Source: Pseudomonas kermanshahensis | GTDB lineage: Bacteria; Pseudomonadota; Gammaproteobacteria; Pseudomonadales; Pseudomonadaceae | Assembly: GCF_014269205.2 (NCBI RefSeq) | Contig: NZ_JABWRY020000003.1 | Span: 1 to 64,000, forward strand | Reading direction: 5' to 3' | DNA: 64,000 bases | Shown: positions 48,661-57,194 of the stretch, piece by piece | Numbering within the stretch: position 1 is the stretch's first letter | Layout: each line of letters starts with the position of its first letter | The notes under the pieces: model-generated | Told to the model about the DNA's origin: nothing | Database searches by the model: none | Seen by the model: only the letters and a program-made list of their open reading frames with translations | Position numbers and translations under genes: made by a program

Positions 48661-48682
48661 ACACAGCGGGCGATAGGGTTGT

Positions 48683-49597
48683 TCATAGGTCGGTATCACA
48701 GGCAATCAACTGCCTGACCAACCCCTGCGCCAACGGCGACAACCCATACCCCACCCGGCTCACCACCCCATAGCGGGTATAAAACGCTTCTTCGTGCTCC
48801 GGCGCCAAGTCCGAAAGCTTCAGCGCCACCAGCCCCCCGTCACGTTGATACGGCCGTAGGTTGGCATTGCAGGCAATGCCGATGGTGTCCGAATGCATCA
48901 CCACATTCAGCAACGCATAGCCATGTTCGCATTCCACCGTGGGCAGAAAATCCTGCCGCCCGCTGAGGTCGCTGAGGACCTTGCGGATGTTCGGCGGGCG
49001 AAAGGTGGTGGCCAGTGGGTACTCGAACAGGTCCCGCGCCTGCACTGCTTGCCGCGTGGTCAGCGGGTGCCCAGCGCGGCAGCAGAAGTGCCAGCGCTGT
49101 GGGGCCAGCTTGTGCACGCGGTAATCCGGGTCTGACTCGAACTGGCGCGTGTCAGCGACGAAAAACTCGATCTCTTCGGCGATCAGCTTGCGGTTCAACG
49201 CCTGCCAGTTATCCACCTGAAAACACGTGCGCGCCGCTGGGTATTCGGCGACGAAGCGCGCCACTGCCCGCGGCACCAAGCCCCCCGCTGGCGCAGGGCC
49301 GGAGCCGAAGCGCACCACGCCGGTGGTGGCGCCGTTGAACTGGTGAATTTCATTGACCAGGTTGTGCGCCCCGTGCACCAGCCGCCGTGAATGCTCCAAC
49401 ACCAGCAAACCCTGGCGGGTGGGGGCCAGCTCTTTGCTGGCGCGGTCCACCAGGCGGCAGCCGATGTTGTGCTCGAGGGTCTGGATGCTGCGGCTGAAGG
49501 CCGATTGCGACAGGTTCACCGCAGCGGCTGCGGCCACGAAACTGCGGTGCTCGACCAGGGCAATGTAATGGCGCAGCTGACGGAGATCGATATGCAT
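48683..49597 (-). CDS. sftR: LysR-type regulator SftR
   Basis: A 304-residue LysR protein. The helix-turn-helix is at residues ~18-45 (SFVAAAAAVNLSQSAFSRSI), followed by a linker helix and a ligand-binding domain (TTGVVRFGSGPAPAGGLVPR onward). Divergence from a TonB receptor and arylsulfotransferase gene, with atsRK next door, matches sftR of P. putida S-313, which controls sulfate-ester genes in response to ester and sulfur supply. Confidence 0.87.
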   Translation of the reverse strand: MHIDLRQLRHYIALVEHRSFVAAAAAVNLSQSAFSRSIQTLEHNIGCRLVDRASKELAPTRQGLLVLEHSRRLVHGAHNLVNEIHQFNGATTGVVRFGSGPAPAGGLVPRAVARFVAEYPAARTCFQVDNWQALNRKLIAEEIEFFVADTRQFESDPDYRVHKLAPQRWHFCCRAGHPLTTRQAVQARDLFEYPLATTFRPPNIRKVLSDLSGRQDFLPTVECEHGYALLNVVMHSDTIGIACNANLRPYQRDGGLVALKLSDLAPEHEEAFYTRYGVVSRVGYGLSPLAQGLVRQLIACDTDL

Positions 49598-49790
49598 TTT
49601 CTACATTAAAACCTTCGGTCAAATGCAATTGCTGATAAGGGTGAGTCCCCTTATAAAGGCTGTTACTTATTCCACTAAATATGAATTACAAATATTTATA
49701 TCACTTAAAAGAATATAAGCCCGACTGACCGCGATTCGGTTCCGCCAACGGAAATGCTCGCTCAGGGCCCATGCCTCAAGGAGCATCAGC
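49598..49790. promoter_or_regulatory. Divergent sftR/sftP control region
   Basis: A 193-base gap that is strongly AT-rich at 49660-49720. It has a perfect inverted repeat ATAAGGG-TGAGTC-CCCTTAT at 49635-49654, 38 bases upstream of the sftR start. LysR proteins commonly bind such sites between themselves and a divergent target; binding by SftR or CysB is inference. Confidence 0.55.
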
Positions 49791-52127
49791 ATGTCCCGAG
49801 TTTCCCGTTGGCCTGCGCGCGCATCGCGGTTCACCCTGCAACCCTTGGCCGCTGGCGTGTTGCTGGCGGCATCCACTGGCAGCTTTGCCGAAGCGCCTAT
49901 CAGCACCGCACCTGCCGTGGAGCAGGAGGCCAAGCTTGGCACCGTTACCGTCAACGCCCGCCGTCGCGAAGAAACCGCACAGAGCGTGCCCACGCCGATC
50001 AGCGTGCTGAACAGCGAAACCCTGGAAACCCAGCGCATCTACCGCGTGCAGGACCTGCAACAACTGGTGCCCAGCACCAACGTCGCCTATGTGCATGCCC
50101 GTCAATCGAGCATCTCGATCCGTGGCCTGGGCAACAACCCGGCCAGTGATGGCCTGGAAGGCAGCGTCGGCATCTACCTGGACAACGTCTACCTCGGTCG
50201 CCCCGGCATGGCCGTGTTCGACCTGCTAGATGTCGAGCAACTGGAGGTGCTGCGCGGCCCGCAAGGCACGCTGTTCGGCAAGAACACCACCGCCGGTGTG
50301 CTCAACATCACCACGCGCAAGCCGACCTTCCACCGCGAGGGCAGCGTTCAGCAGTCGATTGGCGAAGATGGCTACCTGCAGACCCAGGGCAGCTTCTCCG
50401 GGCCGATCAGCGACACCCTGGCCGGGCGCATCAGTGCCTACCGCACCGAAGACGATGGCTACGTGAAGAACATCCACAACGGTGACGACCTCAACGGCGG
50501 CAAGCGCCAGGGCTTTCGTACCCAATTGCTGTTCAAGCCCAGCGAAACCTTCAACCTGCGCTGGATCGGCGAGTACAACGAAGAAGATTCCAACAACGGC
50601 ATCCTCAGCTTGTACAGCACCGGCCCGACCATCAACGGCGTCAACCGCTACGAGAGCCTGGCAGCGCAGGCCGGCGCGACGCTGGTGTCGGGCAAGGACC
50701 GCAAGGTCAATTTCGATGCCGATCAGCAGGTGACGGTGTTCCAGGGTGGCACTTCGGTCGAGGCCAACTGGACCTTGCCCAACGACTTCACCCTCACCTC
50801 GATCACCGCCTACCGTTGGTGGGACTTTACCCCGCGCAACGACGATGGCCTCAACGTGCCGGTGTTCTACAGCGCTGGTGTGTCGGTGCGCGACAAGCAG
50901 TATTCGCAGGAGATTCGCCTGGCTTCGCCGACCGGTGGCGCCTTCGACTACGTGCTGGGCGCGTACTACTTCAAGCAGGACCTGGACAATAAGTCCTTCA
51001 CCTATTACGGCCCTCAGGCAGACATCTGGAACATCACCCCGGCGGGCGCCCTGAACAACGTCAACACCCTCGGTGATGGCCACATCGACACCGACAGCTA
51101 TGCGCTGTTCGCCCAGGGCACCTGGCACCTTACCGACCGCCTGGACTTCACCGCCGGTGTGCGCGGCACTTACGAGGAGAAAAGCGCCTGGGTGACCCGT
51201 GATGCGCCCACGGGTGGCGCGGCGGTCACCGGCGCCGCAGCGGCGGCGCGCCAGGGCCGGGTGGGGGCCTACGACTCGGGGGATCTCAACCAGTACAGCT
51301 TCAGCCCCTCTGGCCTGCTGGGCCTGAGTTACCGCTTCAACGACCAGGTACTGGGTTACGCCACCCTGACCCATGGCGAGAAATCCGGGGGTATCAACCT
51401 TACCGTCGGCGCCGCGCCGCGCTTGGGCACGGACTCGCTGCTGGTCGGCACCGAGCGGGTCAACAACGCCGAAATAGGGGTCAAGAGCACGCTGCTGGAT
51501 GATCGCCTGCAGCTCAACGCCAACCTGTTCTGGGCCGAAGTGCATGGCTACCAGGCCAACGTGTATGACGAGGCCAACCGCGTGCAGTACCTGGCCAACG
51601 CGGGGCGTGTGCGTTCGCGTGGCCTGGAGTTCGAGGCCACGGCATTGCCGGTGCGCGGCCTCACGGTCAACTTCAACGGCTCGTGGAACGACGTGCGCTA
51701 CACCGAGTACGACGATGCGCCATGCCCGCCCGAAGTCAGCCTGGCCAATGCCACCGCCACCTGCGACCTGTCGGGCCATCAGGTGGTCGGCGCCTCCAAG
51801 TACATCGCCAACCTCAACGCCCAGTACAAGTGGCAGCTGGCCGAGCGCGTCGAGCCCTACGTCACCGCCAGCTACGCCTTCCGTTCCAAGGCGGTGGGCA
51901 CCATCGACGACTCTGATTTCGGCCAGATCCCCAGCTATGCGCTGGTCAACCTCTCCACCGGCGTACGCCTGGACCAGGGCGACGGCGTGCTCGACCTGTC
52001 GCTGTGGGTGAAAAACGCCGGCGACAAAACCTACTTCACCAGCCTGTGGAACTCCGCCAACGGTGGCTATGCCGGGGTACTCGGCACCCCTCGCACCTTC
52101 GGCGCTACCGCCCGTTACGACTTCTGA
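49791..52127 (+). CDS. sftP: TonB-dependent receptor SftP
   Basis: A 778-residue outer-membrane receptor. A signal peptide (to about residue 40) precedes a plug domain starting with EAKLGTVTVNARRREETAQS, and a 22-strand barrel ending in an aromatic C-terminus (FGATARYDF). In P. putida S-313 the receptor gene sftP sits beside sftR and astA and is thought to take up sulfate esters. astA follows by 17 bases. The start has AAGGAG nine bases upstream. Confidence 0.88.
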   Translation: MSRVSRWPARASRFTLQPLAAGVLLAASTGSFAEAPISTAPAVEQEAKLGTVTVNARRREETAQSVPTPISVLNSETLETQRIYRVQDLQQLVPSTNVAYVHARQSSISIRGLGNNPASDGLEGSVGIYLDNVYLGRPGMAVFDLLDVEQLEVLRGPQGTLFGKNTTAGVLNITTRKPTFHREGSVQQSIGEDGYLQTQGSFSGPISDTLAGRISAYRTEDDGYVKNIHNGDDLNGGKRQGFRTQLLFKPSETFNLRWIGEYNEEDSNNGILSLYSTGPTINGVNRYESLAAQAGATLVSGKDRKVNFDADQQVTVFQGGTSVEANWTLPNDFTLTSITAYRWWDFTPRNDDGLNVPVFYSAGVSVRDKQYSQEIRLASPTGGAFDYVLGAYYFKQDLDNKSFTYYGPQADIWNITPAGALNNVNTLGDGHIDTDSYALFAQGTWHLTDRLDFTAGVRGTYEEKSAWVTRDAPTGGAAVTGAAAAARQGRVGAYDSGDLNQYSFSPSGLLGLSYRFNDQVLGYATLTHGEKSGGINLTVGAAPRLGTDSLLVGTERVNNAEIGVKSTLLDDRLQLNANLFWAEVHGYQANVYDEANRVQYLANAGRVRSRGLEFEATALPVRGLTVNFNGSWNDVRYTEYDDAPCPPEVSLANATATCDLSGHQVVGASKYIANLNAQYKWQLAERVEPYVTASYAFRSKAVGTIDDSDFGQIPSYALVNLSTGVRLDQGDGVLDLSLWVKNAGDKTYFTSLWNSANGGYAGVLGTPRTFGATARYDF

Positions 52128-52144
52128 GCACAAGGAGCTTTGCC

Positions 52145-53821
52145 ATGAATGCTAAAACCGAAACCCCTGCATTGCCTGAAGGCGCCTGCCTCACAGCCAA
52201 GGTCCCCGGGCCTGATGAGGCGCTGTTGGGTGACGTGGTGGTCAACCCGTACCGCCTGGCACCGCTGACGGCCATCATCCGCGATGGCGGGCGTACGCTG
52301 AGTGCGGCCCATGTGCGCGTGCTGGGCCGCGGCGAGCGGGGCGTAGACATCGCCTACGAGGTGTCGGACCGCTCGCTGTGGACCTATGGCGGCATCCCGG
52401 TGTTCGGGTTGTACCCCGACTACGTCAACCAGGTTGAAGTGACCTACAAACTCGATGGCGAGCGCATCCGCGAGCGTTATCAGGTCTATGCGCCGGCAGT
52501 GCGCCTGCCGGTGGTGGCGAAGCAGACTGCGGCGTTGCCAGAGGTCGAACCCATCAAGGTAGCGCCCGGCTTCGAAAACCGTCTTTACCTGTTCAACCAC
52601 CTGCAGGGGGATATCCCGGGCGGCCGCGCCTTCAAGTGGAATGCCCTAGGCGGTGCAGCCGAGTGGGACCAAGTGGGCAACAACTGGATCGCCGACAGTA
52701 ATGGCGACGTGCGCTGGTACCTGGATATCGAGCAGATTCACGATTCCAACCGCCGGGACGGCCTGGGCGGCACCATGGGCTTCCAGCAGACCCGTGACGG
52801 CAAGCTGATCTGGGGCCAGGGCCAGACTTACTCCAAATACGACCTGCTTGGCCGGCGCATCTGGCAACGCAGCCTGCCGGACAAGTTTGCCGACTTCTCC
52901 CACGAAATCCGTGAGACCGCCAACGGCACTTACCTGTTGCGGGTCGGTACCAGCGACTATCGCCGGCCAGACGGCAAGCGCGTGCGCTCGATCCGTGACC
53001 ACATCATCGAGGTGAGCGAAGCGGGTGATGTGTTGGACTTCTGGGACCTGAACCAGATCCTCGACCCGTACCGCGGCGACCTGCTGGAAACCCTTGGCAA
53101 GGCGGCGATCCAGTTGCCCGACGGCGTGCAAAAGCACGAAGACCGGCTGGCCAACGAACTGGCCGAAGGCGACCTGCCGTTCGGTGACACCCCAGGCGTT
53201 GGCACCGGGCGCAACTGGGCGCACGTCAATGCCATCGACTACGACGCAGATGACGACAGCATCATCGTTTCAGCACGCCATCAAGGCGTGGTGAAGATCG
53301 GCCGTGACAAAGCCGTGAAGTGGATTCTCGCCTCGCCGCAGGGGTGGCCGCAGCGCTTGCAGGACAAGGTGCTGACGCCGGTGCAGAGCGAAGGCTTCGA
53401 TTGGTCCTGGACCCAGCACACCGCCTGGCTCACGGGCAAAGGCACGTTGACCGTGTTCGACAACGGCTGGGGGCGCGATTTTGCCCCAACCAAGCTGGCC
53501 GGTAACTACAGCCGCGCGGTGGAGTACAAGATCGACGAGGCCAAAGGCACGGTCGAGCAGGTGTGGGAGTACGGCAAAGCGCGCGGTGACGAATGGTACA
53601 GCCCGGTGACCTCGGTGGTGGCCTACCGGCCCGAGACCGATACCCAGTTCATCTATTCGGCCTCGGTGAATTTCCTCACCCCAGAGAAGCTGACTACCAC
53701 CGTGCTCAATGAGGTGCGCCGCGGGACGCAGGAGGTGCTGGTGGAACTGAAGGTGCACAGCAGGCAGCCGGGCAGTGTCGGGTATCGGGCGCTGGTGATA
53801 GACCTGGGCAAGGCGTTCTGA
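52145..53821 (+). CDS. astA: Arylsulfotransferase AstA (ASST family)
   Basis: A 558-residue ASST-family protein (beta-propeller). Likely active residues are H253 (FSHEIRET), H360 (NWAHVNAIDY), R378/H379 (SARHQGVVKI) and H425 (WTQHTAWL), in the same order and similar spacing as in the E. coli enzyme, where one His forms sulfohistidine. No signal peptide is visible, unlike periplasmic E. coli AssT; this fits the cytoplasmic AstA of P. putida S-313. It moves sulfate between aryl groups. ATG 52145 follows AAGGAG. Confidence 0.92.
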   Translation: MNAKTETPALPEGACLTAKVPGPDEALLGDVVVNPYRLAPLTAIIRDGGRTLSAAHVRVLGRGERGVDIAYEVSDRSLWTYGGIPVFGLYPDYVNQVEVTYKLDGERIRERYQVYAPAVRLPVVAKQTAALPEVEPIKVAPGFENRLYLFNHLQGDIPGGRAFKWNALGGAAEWDQVGNNWIADSNGDVRWYLDIEQIHDSNRRDGLGGTMGFQQTRDGKLIWGQGQTYSKYDLLGRRIWQRSLPDKFADFSHEIRETANGTYLLRVGTSDYRRPDGKRVRSIRDHIIEVSEAGDVLDFWDLNQILDPYRGDLLETLGKAAIQLPDGVQKHEDRLANELAEGDLPFGDTPGVGTGRNWAHVNAIDYDADDDSIIVSARHQGVVKIGRDKAVKWILASPQGWPQRLQDKVLTPVQSEGFDWSWTQHTAWLTGKGTLTVFDNGWGRDFAPTKLAGNYSRAVEYKIDEAKGTVEQVWEYGKARGDEWYSPVTSVVAYRPETDTQFIYSASVNFLTPEKLTTTVLNEVRRGTQEVLVELKVHSRQPGSVGYRALVIDLGKAF

Positions 53822-53890
53822 TCCATCCCGTCTGGGAGGGCCGTCGGTCCTCCCTTCACATTTCTTCCCGCTCGATCGTCTAACCTGTAT

Positions 53891-53983
53891 CGGCCTCTTC
53901 GCGGGCAAGCCCGCTCCCACAGGATTCCACAATCTCCTAGGGATGTGCACTCTGTGGGAGCGGGCTTGCCCGCGAAGAGGCCG
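53891..53983. repeat. REP inverted pair (CGGCCTCTTCGCGGGC class)
   Basis: Arms CGGCCTCTTCGCGGGCAAGC... and complement around a 30-base spacer. It shares its core with 8215-8266. It lies in the 334-base gap between astA and gabD. Confidence 0.88.
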
Positions 53984-54084
53984 GCTGCGGTGTAAAAAAT
54001 CATGAAATTTCCCCAGGCTGTTTAACCATTCGTTCTTTTTTTCGAACAGCCTATTGTCCTACACCCCAGCAGCCGCTTAGCATT

Positions 54085-54102
54085 CGTTTGAGATTTCAAA
54101 CG
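54085..54102. promoter_or_regulatory. Candidate operator upstream of gabDT
   Basis: CGTTTGA-GATT-TCAAACG is a perfect 7-bp inverted repeat 54 bases before gabD, next to an AT-rich patch with a T-run (54030-54050). It could bind a repressor or activator of GABA or aminovalerate use; no regulator is encoded beside it. Confidence 0.4.
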
Positions 54103-54155
54103 CTCGATGCCCTGCTTTGGGCGCTTTTCAACAATCAACAATTCGGGAAGCCGAC

Positions 54156-55598
54156 ATGCAGCTCAAAGACGCTCAGTTGTTCCGCCAGCAAGCCTATATC
54201 AATGGTGAGTGGCTGGATGCGGACAATGGCCAGACCATCAAGGTGACCAACCCGGCCACCGGCGAAGTCATCGGTACCGTGCCTAAGATGGGCACCGCGG
54301 AAACCCGCCGCGCCATCGAAGCCGCCGACAAGGCCCTGCCGGCCTGGCGCGCCCTGACCGCCAAAGAGCGTTCGGCCAAGCTGCGTCGCTGGTTCGAACT
54401 GATGATCGAGAACCAGGACGACCTGGCTCGCCTGATGACCACCGAGCAAGGCAAGCCACTGGCCGAAGCCAAAGGCGAAATCGCCTACGCCGCCTCGTTC
54501 ATCGAGTGGTTCGCCGAAGAAGCCAAGCGCGTCTACGGTGACACCATCCCAGGCCACCAGCCTGACAAGCGCCTGATCGTCATCAAGCAGCCAATCGGCG
54601 TTACCGCGGCCATCACCCCGTGGAACTTCCCGGCGGCCATGATCACCCGTAAAGCCGGCCCGGCCCTGGCCGCTGGCTGCACCATGGTGCTCAAGCCTGC
54701 TTCGCAGACCCCGTACTCCGCTCTGGCCCTGGTCGAGCTGGCTCACCGTGCCGGCATCCCGGCTGGTGTGCTGAGCGTCGTCACCGGCAGCGCTGGCGAA
54801 GTCGGCGGCGAGCTGACTGGCAACTCCCTGGTTCGCAAACTGTCCTTCACCGGCTCGACCGAAATCGGTCGCCAGCTGATGCAAGAATGCGCCAAGGACA
54901 TCAAGAAGGTTTCCCTGGAGCTGGGCGGCAACGCGCCGTTCATCGTGTTCGACGACGCTGACCTGGACAAGGCAGTCGAAGGCGCGATCATCTCCAAGTA
55001 CCGCAACAACGGCCAGACCTGCGTCTGCGCCAACCGTATCTACGTGCAGGACGGCGTCTACGACGCGTTCGCCGAGAAGCTGGCTGCTGCAGTGGCCAAG
55101 CTGAAGATCGGTAACGGTCTGGAAGACGGCACCACCACTGGCCCGCTGATCGACGGCAAGGCTGTCGCCAAGGTTCAGGAACACATCGAAGACGCGGTCG
55201 CCAAAGGCGCTAAGGTGCTGGCCGGTGGCAAGCTGATCGAAGGCAACTTCTTCGAGCCGACCATTCTGGTCAACGTGCCGAAGACCGCTGCTGTCGCCAA
55301 GGAAGAGACCTTCGGCCCACTGGCGCCGCTGTTCCGCTTCCAGGACGAAGCCGAAGTCATCGCCATGTCCAACGACACCGAGTTCGGCCTGGCTTCGTAC
55401 TTCTATGCCCGTGACATGAGCCGTGTGTTCCGTGTTGCCGAAGCGCTGGAATACGGCATGGTTGGCATCAACACCGGCCTGATTTCCAACGAAGTCGCAC
55501 CGTTTGGCGGTATCAAGGCTTCGGGCCTGGGCCGCGAAGGTTCCAAATACGGTATCGAGGACTACCTCGAAATCAAATACCTGTGCATCAGCGTCTGA
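54156..55598 (+). CDS. gabD: Succinate/glutarate semialdehyde dehydrogenase
   Basis: A 480-residue aldehyde dehydrogenase. Catalytic Glu is in LELGGNAPF and catalytic Cys in NNGQTCVCANR; NAD(P) contact is ITPWNFP. It oxidises succinate semialdehyde, and in P. putida (as DavD) glutarate semialdehyde from lysine/5-aminovalerate. gabT follows by 183 bases. The start at 54156 gives the standard N-terminus. Confidence 0.95.
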   Translation: MQLKDAQLFRQQAYINGEWLDADNGQTIKVTNPATGEVIGTVPKMGTAETRRAIEAADKALPAWRALTAKERSAKLRRWFELMIENQDDLARLMTTEQGKPLAEAKGEIAYAASFIEWFAEEAKRVYGDTIPGHQPDKRLIVIKQPIGVTAAITPWNFPAAMITRKAGPALAAGCTMVLKPASQTPYSALALVELAHRAGIPAGVLSVVTGSAGEVGGELTGNSLVRKLSFTGSTEIGRQLMQECAKDIKKVSLELGGNAPFIVFDDADLDKAVEGAIISKYRNNGQTCVCANRIYVQDGVYDAFAEKLAAAVAKLKIGNGLEDGTTTGPLIDGKAVAKVQEHIEDAVAKGAKVLAGGKLIEGNFFEPTILVNVPKTAAVAKEETFGPLAPLFRFQDEAEVIAMSNDTEFGLASYFYARDMSRVFRVAEALEYGMVGINTGLISNEVAPFGGIKASGLGREGSKYGIEDYLEIKYLCISV

Positions 55599-55623
55599 TC
55601 ACCGGTTAAAAGGCTTTACCTCT

Positions 55624-55663
55624 GCCAGCGGGGCGCGAGAGCGACGTCTCGCTGGCCTTTTTT
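55624..55663 (+). terminator. Hairpin with T-run after gabD
   Basis: An outer CCAGC/GCTGG and inner GCGAGA/TCTCGC stem are followed by TTTTTT. It probably attenuates or ends gabD transcription, so gabT may also need its own promoter in 55664-55780. Confidence 0.75.
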
Positions 55664-55780
55664 ACATGCAGTACCTGGTGGCCAGGGCGTTCACGGCAGT
55701 CGATCAACGAATACTGTGCGCGAGCACTCCCAGCCACCCCCGAATAAAAGCGCCATTCTGATCGGCGCAATGAGGGCATT

Positions 55781-57058
55781 ATGAGCAAGACCAACGAATC
55801 CTTGATGCAACGCCGTGTAGCCGCCGTCCCACGTGGCGTCGGCCAAATCCACCCGATCTTCGTAGACACCGCGAAGAACTCGACGGTGATCGACGTTGAA
55901 GGCCGCGAACTGATCGACTTCGCGGGCGGCATCGCAGTACTGAACACCGGCCACCTGCACCCGAAAGTGGTCGCAGCCGTTCAAGAGCAGCTGACCAAAG
56001 TCAGCCACACCTGCTTCCAGGTGCTGGCCTACGAACCCTACGTAGAGCTGTGCGAAAAGATCAACAAGCTGGTCCCAGGCGACTTCGACAAGAAGACCCT
56101 GCTGGTCACCACCGGCTCCGAAGCCGTTGAAAACGCCGTCAAGATTGCCCGTGCCGCCACTGGCCGCGCTGGCGTGATCGCCTTCACCGGCGCCTACCAC
56201 GGCCGTACCATGATGACCCTGGGCCTGACCGGCAAGGTCGTGCCGTACTCCGCTGGCATGGGCCTGATGCCAGGCGGCATCTTCCGCGCACTGTTCCCGA
56301 ACGAACTGCACGGTGTGAGCGTCGACGACGCCATCGCCTCGGTCGAGCGCATCTTCAAGAACGATGCCGAGCCTAAGGACATCGCCGCGATCATCCTCGA
56401 GCCCGTACAAGGCGAAGGCGGCTTCCTGCCAGCGCCGAAAGAGCTGATGCAGCGCCTGCGCGCCCTGTGCGACCAGCACGGCATCCTGCTGATCGCCGAC
56501 GAAGTACAGACTGGCGCTGGCCGTACTGGCACCTTCTTCGCCATGGAACAGATGGGCGTTGCGCCTGACCTGACCACCTTCGCCAAATCCATCGCTGGCG
56601 GCTTCCCGCTGGCCGGTGTGTGCGGCAAGGCCGAGTACATGGACGCCATCGCACCAGGCGGCCTGGGTGGCACCTACGCCGGTTCGCCGATCGCTTGCGC
56701 CGCGGCCCTGGCCGTGATCGAAGTGTTCGAAGAAGAAAAACTGCTGGACCGCAGCAAGGCTGTTGGTGAGCACCTGGTGACTGGCCTGCGCAAGATCCAG
56801 GAAAAGAACCCAATCATCGGTGACATCCGTGGTCTGGGCTCGATGATTGCCGTCGAAGTCTTCGAGAAAGGCACTCACACCCCGAATGCTGCTGCCGTTG
56901 GCCAAGTGGTTGCCAAGGCACGTGACAAGGGTCTGATCCTGCTGTCCTGCGGCACCTACGGCAACGTCCTGCGTATTCTGGTCCCGCTGACCGCCGAAGA
57001 CGCACTGCTGGACAAAGGCCTGGCGATCATCGAAGAGTGCTTCGCCGAACTCGCCTAA
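55781..57058 (+). CDS. gabT: 4-aminobutyrate / 5-aminovalerate aminotransferase
   Basis: A 425-residue class III PLP aminotransferase. The PLP lysine is in TTFAKSIAGGFPL, the conserved acidic motif is LIADEVQTGAGRTG, and the glycine-rich binding segment is TTGSEAVENAVK. It moves the amino group from GABA or 5-aminovalerate (DavT) to 2-oxoglutarate, making the substrate of gabD. A strong terminator follows. Confidence 0.95.
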   Translation: MSKTNESLMQRRVAAVPRGVGQIHPIFVDTAKNSTVIDVEGRELIDFAGGIAVLNTGHLHPKVVAAVQEQLTKVSHTCFQVLAYEPYVELCEKINKLVPGDFDKKTLLVTTGSEAVENAVKIARAATGRAGVIAFTGAYHGRTMMTLGLTGKVVPYSAGMGLMPGGIFRALFPNELHGVSVDDAIASVERIFKNDAEPKDIAAIILEPVQGEGGFLPAPKELMQRLRALCDQHGILLIADEVQTGAGRTGTFFAMEQMGVAPDLTTFAKSIAGGFPLAGVCGKAEYMDAIAPGGLGGTYAGSPIACAAALAVIEVFEEEKLLDRSKAVGEHLVTGLRKIQEKNPIIGDIRGLGSMIAVEVFEKGTHTPNAAAVGQVVAKARDKGLILLSCGTYGNVLRILVPLTAEDALLDKGLAIIEECFAELA

Positions 57059-57073
57059 TGTGACACGCTTCAG

Positions 57074-57101
57074 AAAAAACCCGCCTCGGCGGGTTTTTTT
57101 T
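57074..57101 (+). terminator. Intrinsic terminator after gabT
   Basis: CCCGCC-TC-GGCGGG flanked by an A-run and followed by eight T residues; the complementary A-run allows action in both directions. Confidence 0.92.
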
Positions 57102-57194
57102 GTGCCCAGAAAACGTGATGGACGCTATCGTTGACGCAGGACTTGCCTTGGAAGCTGCGACGGATTGCGTGTCAGGGATATTCAGGAGTTGGCC

